NCBI RefSeq assembly: GCF_014698305.1
Contig: NZ_JACJST010000022.1
Coordinates: 41,939-105,938, forward strand
Length of the DNA: 64,000 bases
Source of the DNA: Anabaena lutea FACHB-196
GTDB lineage: Bacteria; Cyanobacteriota; Cyanobacteriia; Cyanobacteriales; Nostocaceae
Reading direction: 5' to 3'
Shown here: piece after piece, positions 1-8,632 of the stretch
Layout of the letters: every line of letters begins with the position of its first letter
How positions within the stretch are numbered: position 1 is the first letter of the stretch
Program-made: the position numbers and the translations under genes
The notes under the pieces: model-generated
Told to the model about the DNA's origin: nothing
The model's input: the letters and a program-made list of their open reading frames with translations, nothing else
Databases searched by the model: none

Positions 1-610
1 TCCAGGTTTTCCCTTGTACATAACTTTCGGGAATGTTGCTGACTAAGTTACCAAAGTGGTCTATATATTGAATACAGCCTGCTACACCTGTAGTTGTCTC
101 GTAGCATTCGCCAATATCTAATTTTACCAAGGTTGCAGGATTGATTTCCTTTCCTAATTCTTGCAAAGATACACCACTTGCTAGATGCGCTGCTACTGGT
201 GCAAAGATATCTCTACCATGAAAGGTGCTGCTGGGTTGGGATGTGCGCCAATAGTTAAGATTTGTAAGCTCTACTGCTGTAATAACCTGATTTTTGCTGG
301 TTATGCCACTAAAAATGCCGTTATCGGGGCCAACAAGAAAACCTTGAGCTAATTTTAGTGCGATCGCTCTCCTTTGACTACCCACCCCCGGATCTACCAC
401 TGCTAAATGTACTGTATCAACGAGGAAATAGGGATAAGCATTCATCAAGCAAAACCTTGCTGCGGCGACGTTTTGGGGAGGAATTTGGTGCGTCAAGTCT
501 ACTAACTTCAAATCTGGATTAATTTGAGCAATAACACCCTTCATTACCCCAACATACACATCGTTATTGCCGAAATCGCTCAATAAAGTCAGGATTTTTG
601 ATTGGCTCAT
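1..610 (-). CDS. SAM hydroxide adenosyltransferase (DUF62 family), 3' end outside window
   Basis: The gene reads from ATG at 610 to the left edge and is therefore missing its C-terminus. The translation starts MSQSKILTLLSDFGNNDVYV and carries the family's hallmark blocks in order: DFG...D near residue 13, VVDPGVGS, GPDNGIF, FHGRDIFAPVAAHL and IDHFGNL. In this family (COG1912, related to SAM-dependent fluorinase and chlorinase) the enzyme cleaves S-adenosylmethionine with water or hydroxide to adenosine and methionine. The protein is presumably cytosolic. It diverges from the PirA-like gene, and the NtcA box at 663-676 lies between them, so either gene could be affected. Family assignment is firm; the physiological role is not known. 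Confidence 0.9.
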   Translation of the reverse strand, partial: MSQSKILTLLSDFGNNDVYVGVMKGVIAQINPDLKLVDLTHQIPPQNVAAARFCLMNAYPYFLVDTVHLAVVDPGVGSQRRAIALKLAQGFLVGPDNGIFSGITSKNQVITAVELTNLNYWRTSQPSSTFHGRDIFAPVAAHLASGVSLQELGKEINPATLVKLDIGECYETTTGVAGCIQYIDHFGNLVSNIPESYVQGKTW

Positions 611-662
611 TTGCTGATGAAACAAGGCTTGACTATTAATATATATTTTAATATAATTTTCT

Positions 663-676
663 GTAACAACAGCTAC
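663..676 (+). promoter_or_regulatory. NtcA box, exact GTA-N8-TAC
   Basis: GTAACAACAGCTAC matches the NtcA consensus GTA-N8-TAC exactly. It lies 59 bases before the ATG of the PirA-like gene. A TATAAC hexamer at 693-698 could be a -10 box but is closer to the site than the usual 20-24 bases, so the exact promoter is uncertain. NtcA is the global nitrogen regulator of cyanobacteria; the site predicts 2-oxoglutarate-responsive control. The motif is seen; binding is inferred. Confidence 0.65.
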
Positions 677-735
677 AAAATATATGTTATGTTATAACTG
701 CATGACATAAAAATAAACATAAAGGAGTTATGGCT

Positions 736-891
736 ATGAGTAGCAATAGACTAGAAGCAGTTCAAAAAGCGGAAGAAGCACACAGACAGAACATTCAAAA
801 AAGTCTAGAACATCGCTTGGAAGTAGCTAGAGCTAAGTCTGACGAAAAGCTAGTTCGACAGTTGGAAGCAGAGATGGCTTCTTATCGCTAG
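736..891 (+). CDS. pirA: PirA-like small PII-interacting regulator (51 aa)
   Basis: A 51-residue, highly charged, helical protein: MSSNRLEAVQKAEEAHRQNI at the start, and VRQLEAEMASYR at the end. An AAAGGAG ribosome site at 721-727 sits 8 bases before ATG 736; the ATG at 730 is too close to it. Length, charge pattern and the NtcA box upstream fit PirA, the cyanobacterial peptide that binds PII (GlnB) and so limits activation of N-acetylglutamate kinase and flux into arginine synthesis. The identity rests on remembered resemblance, not on an alignment; if wrong it is still a conserved-looking small protein. A terminator follows at 929-950. Confidence 0.6.
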   Translation: MSSNRLEAVQKAEEAHRQNIQKSLEHRLEVARAKSDEKLVRQLEAEMASYR

Positions 892-928
892 GATTAAGTT
901 TTCAAAGTTCATAGTTGTGTTGTGTGTA

Positions 929-950
929 AACCTGCGTGAGCGGGTTTTTT
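929..950 (+). terminator. Rho-independent terminator after the PirA-like gene
   Basis: Stem AACCTGC / GCGGGTT (one G-T pair) with a GTGA loop, running into a T tract at 945-950. It lies 38 bases after the stop codon. Confidence 0.75.
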
Positions 951-1088
951 GTTGAGCTTTTTTTTGAGTAGATTCGGTGCAAAAAAACAAAGTACGTAAA
1001 TTCTGCTTCACAGGGTTTAAGTAAAGAGCTTCTATCAGGGGTCTAAATCTTTGTTACAAAACTTAATTATATATTCCTAACGAAACGG

Positions 1089-1161
1089 TCGGCACTATTA
1101 CGTTGGCGTAGCCTGCTGTAAGCACTATTACGTTGGCGGTAGCCTGCCGTAGGCACTATTA
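1089..1161 (+). repeat. Tandem copies of a dispersed GGCGTAGCCTGC-type repeat
   Basis: The unit CACTATTACGTTGGCG followed by GTAGCCTGCCGTAGG is present about twice in tandem with small differences, ending in a third partial copy (GGCACTATTACG). Related pieces occur at 2305-2332, 10488-10510 and, inverted, at 58594-58625. This is the kind of dispersed imperfect palindrome common between Nostocales genes. Apart from this array and the terminator, 892-1254 holds nothing else I can support. Confidence 0.6.
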
Positions 1162-1254
1162 CGAATTATTTTATCTGGAGATAGATATTTTTGCTAAACC
1201 TTTTGTTTAAAATCCTTAATTTAGAATTGAATTATTTGATTTGGGGAGCGGGCT

Positions 1255-2295
1255 TTGATAAACAATATTCGGAATCGTTTTAGTGAGTTCAAGCGTAAAA
1301 AGGTTGAACCATCACAACTAAAACAGTTGGTCTATGAGTTGTTGGAAGAGTCTACTGCCGACGCAACATATTTGGTGTTGATTATTGGTTCATGTGCGAT
1401 CGCTACATTTGGGTTACTCACCAACAGCACTGCTGTAATTATTGGAGCGATGATTATTGCACCCCTGATGTTACCAATTCGAGGTTTAGCCTTCGGTGCA
1501 TTGATCGGAAATATCAACCTATTTCGTCAAGGCGTAATAGCAGTATTATTAGGCACATTATTAGCACTTTTAATTTCTTACAGTATAGCTGCCCTAGTTA
1601 ATTTACCTAGTTTTGGTAGTGAAGTGTTATCTCGCTCCAAACCTAACCTACTCGATTTGGGTATTGCTGTTGCCGCAGGTGGTATCAGTGGTTACGCCAA
1701 GGTAAATACAAAAATCTCTGCTAGTCTGGCAGGAACAGCAATAGCTGTGGCGTTGATGCCGCCAATCTGCGTCATTGGCTTAGGTCTAGCAAAATCTGAC
1801 TGGTCGCTGAGTTTAGGAGCAACATTGCTCTACCTAACCAACCTTTTGGGTATTAGCCTTGCTTGTATGCTGACATTCTTATTGACTGGCTATTCTCCTT
1901 TGCATCGCGCCCGAAAAGCACTCCTATGGGCATTGGCATTGACGGGTATTTTACTGATACCTTTAACGGTGGGCTTTACCCAACTAGTTAGACAAGCACA
2001 ACTTGAAAACAATCTGCAAAAGGCTCTACTAAACCGAACCATAACTTTTCAACGCTTAGAACTACTGAAAACTGATACTAATTGGCTGAATAATCCGCCC
2101 CAAGTTCGCCTGAGTGTTCGCGCCCAGTCACCTGTAACATCAAAGCAAGTAAGTCTTTTAGAAGCGTTTCTCGAAAAAGAAATGGGTCAAGCATTCACAC
2201 TAATTTTTGAAGTAAGTGAGGTGAAAGAAATCAGGCGAGAAATATCAGATTCTAGTGGCAAAACTCTAATGGACAAGGAACAAATTAAAAATTGA
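1255..2295 (+). CDS. DUF389 family membrane protein
   Basis: A 346-residue integral membrane protein. The hydrophobic core runs from about residue 38 to 245 and contains the family's conserved NSTAVIIGAMIIAPLMLPI stretch, then ISGYAKVNTKIS and AGTAIAVALMPP. About six membrane spans are visible, with a soluble C-terminal tail of about 90 residues. The start is TTG with GGGGAG seven bases upstream. DUF389 (TIGR00341-like) proteins have no established biochemical role. The gene heads a run of three same-strand membrane proteins (DUF389, MscS, CPA1 antiporter), which hints at ion or osmotic homeostasis, but spacing of 150-200 bases argues against a tight operon. Confidence 0.85.
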   Translation: MINNIRNRFSEFKRKKVEPSQLKQLVYELLEESTADATYLVLIIGSCAIATFGLLTNSTAVIIGAMIIAPLMLPIRGLAFGALIGNINLFRQGVIAVLLGTLLALLISYSIAALVNLPSFGSEVLSRSKPNLLDLGIAVAAGGISGYAKVNTKISASLAGTAIAVALMPPICVIGLGLAKSDWSLSLGATLLYLTNLLGISLACMLTFLLTGYSPLHRARKALLWALALTGILLIPLTVGFTQLVRQAQLENNLQKALLNRTITFQRLELLKTDTNWLNNPPQVRLSVRAQSPVTSKQVSLLEAFLEKEMGQAFTLIFEVSEVKEIRREISDSSGKTLMDKEQIKN

Positions 2296-2444
2296 AATTA
2301 CGTGGGCGTAGCGCGAGAGTCGGCACTATTATCAATTAATAATTATTTTCATACTATTAATAGAGAGTAAAAAGTAACTATAGATGGAATTAAATAACAG
2401 GACTTTTGCTTATCATCAGCATTGCTGATCATTAAGTAAATATC

Positions 2445-3458
2445 ATGAATGCAGATATATCCGCACTTTGGGACAGAATCCAGGGAATGATTAACGGATT
2501 CATTGTCCTACTGCCGAATATCGTGCTGGCATTGATTGTCTTTGCCATCTTTTTCCTTATTGCTAGAGCAATTAAGAGACTAGTTAAACGATTAACACGC
2601 GATCGCCACCAGGCTCGGAATCTAGGAATAGTACTGGGACGCTTGGCGCAAGGTACAACACTGTTAGTAGGACTATTTGTGGCTTTGTCGATTGTCATAC
2701 CGACATTTCGAGCCGGGGATTTGGTACAATTACTGGGGATTAGCGGCGTGGCCATCGGCTTTGCTTTTCGTGACATCCTGCAAAACTTCTTGGCTGGTAT
2801 TCTCATCCTCTTGACAGAGCCATTCCGAATCAATGACCAAATAGTTTTTAAAGGCTTTGAGGGAACTGTAGAAAATATTGAGACACGAGCGACAACAATT
2901 AAAACTTACGACGGTCGTCGCATTGTGATTCCTAACTCAGAATTGTTCACTAATTCAGTGACTGTGAACACTGCCTTTGAAAGTCGCCGACTACAGTATG
3001 ATGTCGGTATTGGTTACGGCGATAACATAGACCTAGCTAAGGAGTTAATGCTTGAAGCATTGCATAGTGTGCCAGAAATACTGAAAGACCCTGCTCCTGA
3101 TGTGCTGCTCATGGAACTAGCCGAAAGTACTGTTAACATCCGCGTTCGTTGGTGGATCAACCCGCCACGACGTGCAGATGATCTCGTCTCACGGGACAAG
3201 GTGCTATCTACAATAAAGAAAACCCTAGTCGAAAACGGCATCGATTTACCCTTTCCCACACAGCAAATTTTGTTTCACGACCAAACAGAACAGACAGATG
3301 GAAACCGCTTTCGTCAGCGTGAAGGTTGGCCGGCAGGCAGAGGCCAAGTACCAAAACCCCGCTGTATCAGCGATTCACTTCGGCTGCTTGCTCAAATGCA
3401 GACACAAAAAGATGATAATGGCAAGGTAGATTCTCCAAAAGCTAACGACGAAAACTAA
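2445..3458 (+). CDS. MscS-family mechanosensitive ion channel
   Basis: 337 residues. Three N-terminal membrane spans at about 17-43, 62-88 and 95-125; the third contains the glycine/alanine-rich pore helix (GISGVAIGFAFRDILQNFLAG) followed by the beta-domain signature EPFRINDQI. The C-terminal mixed domain continues to about residue 275, then a short charged tail. MscS channels open under membrane tension during hypo-osmotic shock. This is a small-type family member of normal length. The name mscS is not given because cyanobacteria carry several paralogues. Confidence 0.93.
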   Translation: MNADISALWDRIQGMINGFIVLLPNIVLALIVFAIFFLIARAIKRLVKRLTRDRHQARNLGIVLGRLAQGTTLLVGLFVALSIVIPTFRAGDLVQLLGISGVAIGFAFRDILQNFLAGILILLTEPFRINDQIVFKGFEGTVENIETRATTIKTYDGRRIVIPNSELFTNSVTVNTAFESRRLQYDVGIGYGDNIDLAKELMLEALHSVPEILKDPAPDVLLMELAESTVNIRVRWWINPPRRADDLVSRDKVLSTIKKTLVENGIDLPFPTQQILFHDQTEQTDGNRFRQREGWPAGRGQVPKPRCISDSLRLLAQMQTQKDDNGKVDSPKANDEN

Positions 3459-3659
3459 ACTACTTGCCGCTAAACCTGTTGAATTCAGTTATAACAGCGT
3501 GTAACTTCTAGTTGTTCTGGCTGGGTAAAAGATATAGAGAAAAGCTCTAACAGCAGCTGGTGGCTGTGGTTGTCATTTTACTCCGGGTAAAATGTTGGCG
3601 GTTTGATAGTTTCTCTATTTTCATTGATAGTAAATCTTCTATTTAAGTGAAATACTCTT

Positions 3660-5231
3660 ATGGCATTGGAGTCTGCAACAGGTGAAGTCCTAATTACAGA
3701 ACAACTCAAGCAATTTCTACTAGTACTCTCTGTGTCTTTGAGTGTAGCAACACTACCGCAAATTTTTAGTTGGTTTCGCCGCATCCCTTACACACTCTTA
3801 CTGGTGATTGTGGGATTAGGGTTAGCATTCGTAAATGTGCGATTGGTGAATCTCTCTCCTGAATTAATTCTGGTGATTTTCCTCCCACCATTACTGTTTG
3901 AAGCTGCTTGGAATTTGAAGTGGTCAGACTTAAAGCGAGATTTGCTACCTATTTGTCTGTATGCAGTGCTTGGGGTGGTAATTTCTATTGCCGGAGTGGC
4001 ACTCGGCCTTCATCAATTTGCTGGACTTGAACTGAGTGTTGCTCTATTAATTGGAGCTAGTCTATCAGCAACTGATCCAGTTTCGGTAACGGCTCTGTTT
4101 CGGGAACTAGGCGCAAGCAAGCGTCTAACAACGCTGATGGAAGGGGAAAGTTTATTTAATGATGGTATGGCCGTTGTGGCTTTTGGTTTACTAGTTGCTC
4201 TGCCGTTAGGTACTGCCACATTGGACTTCCAGTCTGCGTTATGGGAATTTTTTCAGGTAGTAGGTATTGGTATCGGCGTTGGCGGACTAATTGGGTTTGG
4301 CATTTCCTACCTAACACAACGTTTCGACTTGCCACTAGTAGAACAATCTCTCACCCTTGTTTCTGCCTACAGCACTTACTTAATTACAGAACATTTAGGT
4401 GGTTCTGGAGTGATTGGAGTAGTCACCACAGCTTTGATTTTAGGCAACTTTGGCTCGCGCATTGGCATGAATCCGCGCACACGGATCATTGTCACTGAAT
4501 TTTGGGAATTTCTAGCTTTTTTTGTCAATTCGATTGTTTTTCTCTTAATTGGCGATCAAATTCACTTTGCTGTTTTAGGAGATAATTTAAAAATTATTGC
4601 AGTCACAATTGCCGTCATTATTGTGGCCAGGGCAGTATCTATTTATAGCTTAAGCAGTCTCAGCAACTGGCTAGGCAAATCCGAAATTTCTTTATCTGAA
4701 CAAACTGTGTTGTCGTGGGGTGGTCTGCGTGGGTCTGTCTCCATTGCCCTGGCTTTGAGCGTACCAGCCACACTCCCGCAAAGAGAAGAAATTATTGCCA
4801 CAGTATTTGGAGTAGTTTTATTTACACTGTTAGTACAAGGCTTAACCACCCAACCATTGTTAGAAAAACTAAAACTTTTAGGTTCGCAACCGTTACGTCA
4901 AGAATACATGGAAGCAATTGCTCGTCAAGTTGCTCTCCAACGGGCGCTGGAATATTTAGAAACAACACAAAAGCGTCCTGGAATTCAGCCAGAGTTTTAT
5001 CACTACCAGAAGACGCTGCTTTTAGGAGAAATTACTCTTTTGCAAGAAAAAATTGACAAGTTACTTGATGAATACCCAAACTTACAAGAATTTACAACCG
5101 CAGAACTGCGAGGAGAACTGCTGGCAATTGAAGCAGATACCTATGCGGAGTTTGTCCGGGCAGGTAGGTTAAATAAAGAACTTTCACCTTTTTTGCAAAC
5201 AATGCATAACAGCGCGAATGAAGAGGATTGA
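3660..5231 (+). CDS. Na+/H+ (cation/proton) antiporter, CPA1/NhaP type
   Basis: 523 residues with about 12 membrane spans in the first 390. The ion-binding signatures are present: ATDPV near residue 138 and the EGESLFNDG block with the ND pair near residue 168. The last 130 residues form a hydrophilic cytosolic domain rich in Leu and Glu, as in NhaP-type exchangers. It exchanges Na+ or K+ for H+ across the plasma or thylakoid membrane. A neighbouring MscS channel fits an ion and turgor theme. Substrate choice cannot be read from sequence. Confidence 0.9.
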   Translation: MALESATGEVLITEQLKQFLLVLSVSLSVATLPQIFSWFRRIPYTLLLVIVGLGLAFVNVRLVNLSPELILVIFLPPLLFEAAWNLKWSDLKRDLLPICLYAVLGVVISIAGVALGLHQFAGLELSVALLIGASLSATDPVSVTALFRELGASKRLTTLMEGESLFNDGMAVVAFGLLVALPLGTATLDFQSALWEFFQVVGIGIGVGGLIGFGISYLTQRFDLPLVEQSLTLVSAYSTYLITEHLGGSGVIGVVTTALILGNFGSRIGMNPRTRIIVTEFWEFLAFFVNSIVFLLIGDQIHFAVLGDNLKIIAVTIAVIIVARAVSIYSLSSLSNWLGKSEISLSEQTVLSWGGLRGSVSIALALSVPATLPQREEIIATVFGVVLFTLLVQGLTTQPLLEKLKLLGSQPLRQEYMEAIARQVALQRALEYLETTQKRPGIQPEFYHYQKTLLLGEITLLQEKIDKLLDEYPNLQEFTTAELRGELLAIEADTYAEFVRAGRLNKELSPFLQTMHNSANEED

Positions 5232-5296
5232 TTTTGTGAATGTGTGACACCACTGGGTGAGGAGTGGGGAATCAAAGGAAAAAGGAAAAAGAGAAG

Positions 5297-5447
5297 CAAT
5301 ACTTGTCGGTTAAGCTCAAAAAAATGAAATCACGTAGGTTGGGTTGTTCGCTGTCTTTGTTGCGGAGCAATGGAACGTATACAAGCATTTGTTGGGTTTC
5401 ACTATCGTTCAACCCAACCTACAAAAATTCTTAACCGAACAGTATTG
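5297..5447. mobile_element. MITE-like element with 18-bp terminal inverted repeats
   Basis: Left end CAATACTTGTCGGTTAAG (5297-5314) and right end, reverse complement CAATACTGTTCGGTTAAG (5430-5447), match at 16 of 18 bases. Inside is a second perfect 13-bp inverted repeat, GTAGGTTGGGTTG at 5334-5346 against 5410-5422. The 151-bp element has no reading frame, so it would need a transposase supplied elsewhere. Confidence 0.55.
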
Positions 5448-5469
5448 AAAAGAGAAGGACATTTTTAGT

Positions 5470-5580
5470 TATAGCCGTGGACAGGGTGGTTAGGACATCA
5501 ATTGATAATGAAACTCCCACTACAAAAGGGTTTTACTCCTGAACCGGAGGTCTGCGTAGCGTCTCCTGACTCCTGCTATA
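5470..5580 (+). repeat. TATAGC...GCTATA element, copy 1 (111 bp)
   Basis: The element starts TATAGCCGTGGACAGGGTGG and ends CCTGACTCCTGCTATA. Related copies lie at 41942-42079 (inverted, 138 bp) and 59960-60064 (diverged, 105 bp). All three begin with TATAGC and end with GCTATA, which suggests a discrete mobile or structured unit. Confidence 0.6.
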
Positions 5581-5613
5581 TTTCTTTCCTCTTCCCCTTC
5601 TTTGGTAAGCGAT

Positions 5614-5904
5614 TTACTCAGCATTCAGAATTTTAGGGACTTTGAAAAAATCGCCTTCCTGTTGAGGTGCGCTGCTGAGGATGGCTTCTCTATCAGGATA
5701 GGGCTGTAACTTATCTTCTCTTGTCACATTGCTGACATCAATAGCTCTGGTTGTTGGCAGTACATCTGTGACATCAAGTTCACTTAGTTGTTCGACGTAC
5801 TCCAAAATACTGCCCAATTGGGTGGTGAATTTCTCTTCTTCGTCAGGTGTCAATTCTAAACGAGCGAGATTAGCGACTTTGCGAACTTGTTGACGATCAA
5901 TCAT
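5614..5904 (-). CDS. gatC: Asp-tRNA(Asn)/Glu-tRNA(Gln) amidotransferase subunit C
   Basis: 96 residues, starting [20 protein letters not shown] and containing the family's [22 protein letters not shown] segment and the [18 protein letters not shown] tail. GatC stabilises the GatAB amidase/kinase, which converts misacylated Glu-tRNA(Gln) to Gln-tRNA(Gln) in organisms without GlnRS, as in most cyanobacteria. Length is normal. gatA and gatB are not in the window, as is usual in cyanobacteria, where gat genes are scattered. Its upstream neighbour ycf3 is separated by a heptamer repeat tract. Confidence 0.96.
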   Translation of the reverse strand: MIDRQQVRKVANLARLELTPDEEEKFTTQLGSILEYVEQLSELDVTDVLPTTRAIDVSNVTREDKLQPYPDREAILSSAPQQEGDFFKVPKILNAE

Positions 5905-5960
5905 AGTTTAGTAATTAGTGATTAGTAATTAGTGATTAGTCATTAGTCATTAGTAAATTA
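5905..5960. repeat. Short tandem heptamer repeat (TTAGTGA/TTAGTCA type)
   Basis: Repeats of seven bases, variants of ATTAGTG and ATTAGTC, fill the gap between gatC and ycf3. Similar tracts recur at 45820-45843, 51781-51835 and 57603-57686. These match the STRR class described in filamentous cyanobacteria. Confidence 0.7.
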
Positions 5961-5983
5961 CTGAAGACCAATGACTAATGTGG

Positions 5984-6505
5984 TTAAAAGAATACGTCAA
6001 TTTGCGATCGCCCAGTGGTTTTTAACCAGTTTTGAGCTTCAATGTAATTATTGGGAGCCATGCGAATTGCTCTAATCCAATAATCTGCGGCTTGGTCAAA
6101 AAGTGCTTCTCCAGCGTCGTTATCACCCTCTTCTTTAGCCTTTTCGCCTTGAAAATGATAAATCACGGCGATGTTATTCAAAGCTTGGGGTAGACGAGGA
6201 TTTAACTCAACAGCCTGGTGATAGTATTCTAAAGCTTTGTTGTGGTCGCCATTACTAGCGTAAATCAGCCCCATATTGTAGAGAATATAACTCTGATCAT
6301 TGGAGTCTTCCTCTAGAGAGAGAGCTTCTTCATAGTAATCCAGTGCTTCAGCATATTCGCCTTCTGCCTGGGCTGACATTCCATCTCGGTAATAGACAAA
6401 TGCTTCTTTAGCTTTTCTGTTAGCTGGTAGCAGTTTGAGGATCAAATCTGCCATGACGGTAAAGGATTTGTCAACAAAGTTATCGTTTTTCTGTGTTCTT
6501 GGCAT
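5984..6505 (-). CDS. ycf3: Photosystem I assembly protein Ycf3
   Basis: 173 residues, starting [20 protein letters not shown]. Three tetratricopeptide repeats lie at about residues 35-68, 72-105 and 120-155 (the first is [20 protein letters not shown]). Ycf3 is a thylakoid-associated chaperone that helps put PsaA and PsaB together. Length and N-terminus match the chloroplast and cyanobacterial family closely. It lies upstream of gatC on the same strand, about 80 bases apart, with repeats between. Confidence 0.96.
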   Translation of the reverse strand: MPRTQKNDNFVDKSFTVMADLILKLLPANRKAKEAFVYYRDGMSAQAEGEYAEALDYYEEALSLEEDSNDQSYILYNMGLIYASNGDHNKALEYYHQAVELNPRLPQALNNIAVIYHFQGEKAKEEGDNDAGEALFDQAADYWIRAIRMAPNNYIEAQNWLKTTGRSQIDVFF

Positions 6506-6545
6506 ATTTGCCTCTGTGTTGGCTCAAATGAAGCAGACTTTTTCA

Positions 6546-6640
6546 GGAGTACCGAGTACCGAGTACCGAGTACTAAGTAACCCCATAACTAATTTTCAGG
6601 AGTACCGAGTACCGAGTACTGAGTATCGAGTACCGATAGC
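6546..6640. repeat. Heptamer STRR array (GAGTACC / GAGTATC)
   Basis: Seven-base units of the type CGAGTAC appear in two blocks, 6549-6578 and 6602-6636, with a non-repeated spacer. A larger array of the same family on the opposite sense (TACTCGG, TACTCAA) is at 45887-45985. Confidence 0.75.
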
Positions 6641-6760
6641 TTTAGACATGGGGTATCCCCGCGTCTCTGTGTCCCCGTGTCCCCGTGTCTTCTTCAAAAT
6701 CAGCAACTGCTCCATAGTTAATTTAACTGATTTATGGGCAGTTCTCATCTTTCACAGGTT

Positions 6761-8260
6761 TTATGATTGATTCTTGATTCTTTGCTGTAAAGCGTCTCGT
6801 GCTTGTTCGCGGTCGTCAAAATGGATTTTTTCAGTACCGAGAATTTGATAATCTTCGTGACCTTTCCCAGCCAACAACACCCCATCACCGGGTTGAGCTT
6901 GTAAGATAGCGGTATGAATTGCTGTAGAGCGATCGCATATTACCATCGGTTGAACAGAATCAGGAATACCAGCCAGCACATCTTGGAGAATTTTTTCTGG
7001 GTCTTCAGTCCGGGGATTATCTGAAGTCACCACAGCCACATCAGCTAATTGGGCAGCTATTTTTCCCATTTTAGGACGTTTAGTGCGATCGCGATCGCCC
7101 CCACAACCAAACACACAAATCATTTTACCAGGAATAAACGGACGAGCCGCTTTCAGCAAATTTTCCAAACTATCAGGAGTATGAGCATAATCTACAATCA
7201 CACTCACATCTTGCTCATCATTAATTTGTACCCGTTCCATACGTCCAGGAACACCAGGAAAATCAGGAATCGCATTGGCTACCAATTGCAAATCTAACCC
7301 CAAATGTAAAACCGCACCAACAGCAGCCAAAAGATTTTCTAAATTATACTGACCAACTAAAGGCGAAGCAAAAGCCACATCACCCTTTGGTGTATGTAAA
7401 ATTCCATTGACACCATTTGGCTGATAACTTAAATCACTCATCCAAAAATCAGCGTTATTGTCGTTAACACTGTAACTCCAAACTCGTTCTCGTTTCAATC
7501 CTGCAATTAAACGCTTACCATAGGCATCATCAGCGTTAATAACTGCCCTTCCTTGGAGATAATCAGGACTAAATAACAACGCCTTCGCTGCAAAATAATC
7601 CTCCATATCTGTGTGATAGTCAAGATGGTCTTGGGTGAGATTGCTAAAAACCCCCACCTCAAAAGCACAACCCAAAACCCTACCCTGTGCTAAAGCGTGG
7701 GAACTGACTTCCATTACCCCAAACTCACAACCAGCATTCACCGCTGCGGCTAATTGTTGTTGTAATTCCACCGCAAAAGGAGTAGTGTGAACAGCAGTTT
7801 GTTCAAAACCCGGCCAACGAGTGTAGAGAGTTCCCAGCAAAGCCGTAGGTAAACTAGCTTTCGTAATAAAATATTCAATCAAGTGAGTAGTAGTAGTCTT
7901 GCCATTTGTACCAGTTACACCCACCAATTTCAGTTTTTGTCCAGGATAACCGTAAAAAGCTGCCGCAATTTGAGCGCAAGCTTGATTCATATTATTGGCG
8001 CTAATCACCACAGAATCTGGTGTAGGCGGATTTTTTGCCACCGCTTGGGGAGAAACAACCGCTGCAACCGCACCAGAAGCCAAAGCACTCGACCAAAACT
8101 CCCCACCATCTACTCTAGTTCCTGGCATCCCAATAAACAAATCTCCCACACCACAAGCATGAGAGTTAGTTTTAATGCCCTTAACTTCCACATCGACTAA
8201 ACTAGGATTTTCCAGACCTTCTACTGTCGCTAGTAATTCCCTTAAGTTCATTTGCTGCAC
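6761..8260 (-). CDS. murE: UDP-N-acetylmuramoyl-L-alanyl-D-glutamate--diaminopimelate ligase
   Basis: 499 residues. The N-terminal domain binds the UDP-sugar; the central ATPase domain has the Mur ligase P-loop GVTGTNGKTTTT at about residues 114-125; the C-terminal domain carries the DNPR tetrapeptide in TSDNPRTEDPE. DNPR is the signature of ligases that add meso-diaminopimelate rather than lysine, fitting a Gram-negative-type wall and the dapA/asd genes in this window. Cytosolic step of peptidoglycan synthesis. ATG at 8260 or 8251 (MNLREL) are both possible starts. The glutaredoxin-like gene ends 23 bases upstream. Confidence 0.97.
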   Translation of the reverse strand: MQQMNLRELLATVEGLENPSLVDVEVKGIKTNSHACGVGDLFIGMPGTRVDGGEFWSSALASGAVAAVVSPQAVAKNPPTPDSVVISANNMNQACAQIAAAFYGYPGQKLKLVGVTGTNGKTTTTHLIEYFITKASLPTALLGTLYTRWPGFEQTAVHTTPFAVELQQQLAAAVNAGCEFGVMEVSSHALAQGRVLGCAFEVGVFSNLTQDHLDYHTDMEDYFAAKALLFSPDYLQGRAVINADDAYGKRLIAGLKRERVWSYSVNDNNADFWMSDLSYQPNGVNGILHTPKGDVAFASPLVGQYNLENLLAAVGAVLHLGLDLQLVANAIPDFPGVPGRMERVQINDEQDVSVIVDYAHTPDSLENLLKAARPFIPGKMICVFGCGGDRDRTKRPKMGKIAAQLADVAVVTSDNPRTEDPEKILQDVLAGIPDSVQPMVICDRSTAIHTAILQAQPGDGVLLAGKGHEDYQILGTEKIHFDDREQARDALQQRIKNQS

Positions 8261-8283
8261 CTCGCCACAAGCTTTACTTGCGC

Positions 8284-8571
8284 CTATTCTGCATTATTTT
8301 TTTCTGAATTGGACATATATTTACACAGGATTTGTTCCAATTGCTTGACACTAGCACGAGGAGAAGGACGGGGTACAGGATGTTCAACCTCTGCTTCATC
8401 TTGAATTACATACAGTACAGGTATTTCATACTGATATTTACCGAACCAATCTTCACGAGTTGTAATATCCCGAATTTCCAACTCGAAACTAGGATTTTGG
8501 ATTTTTTCAAGCTTTTCTTGCAAGCCTTCGCACAAATGACAACCGGGTTTACTGTATAAAATTAATCGCAT
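8284..8571 (-). CDS. Glutaredoxin-like thiol protein
   Basis: 95 residues with a thioredoxin-fold start, LILYSKPGCHLCEGL; the CHLC motif at residues 11-14 is the CxxC redox site. A cis-proline region follows at YEIPVLYV near residue 55. Such short proteins (DUF836/glutaredoxin-like) are thought to act in thiol-disulfide exchange, substrate unknown. It is 23 bases upstream of murE on the same strand, so the two are probably co-transcribed. Confidence 0.85.
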   Translation of the reverse strand: MRLILYSKPGCHLCEGLQEKLEKIQNPSFELEIRDITTREDWFGKYQYEIPVLYVIQDEAEVEHPVPRPSPRASVKQLEQILCKYMSNSEKNNAE

Positions 8572-8632
8572 AGGCTAGTAATTAAATTTAACGAAGAGAC
8601 GCGGGGACGCGGAGATGGGGTGATGGGGGGAT

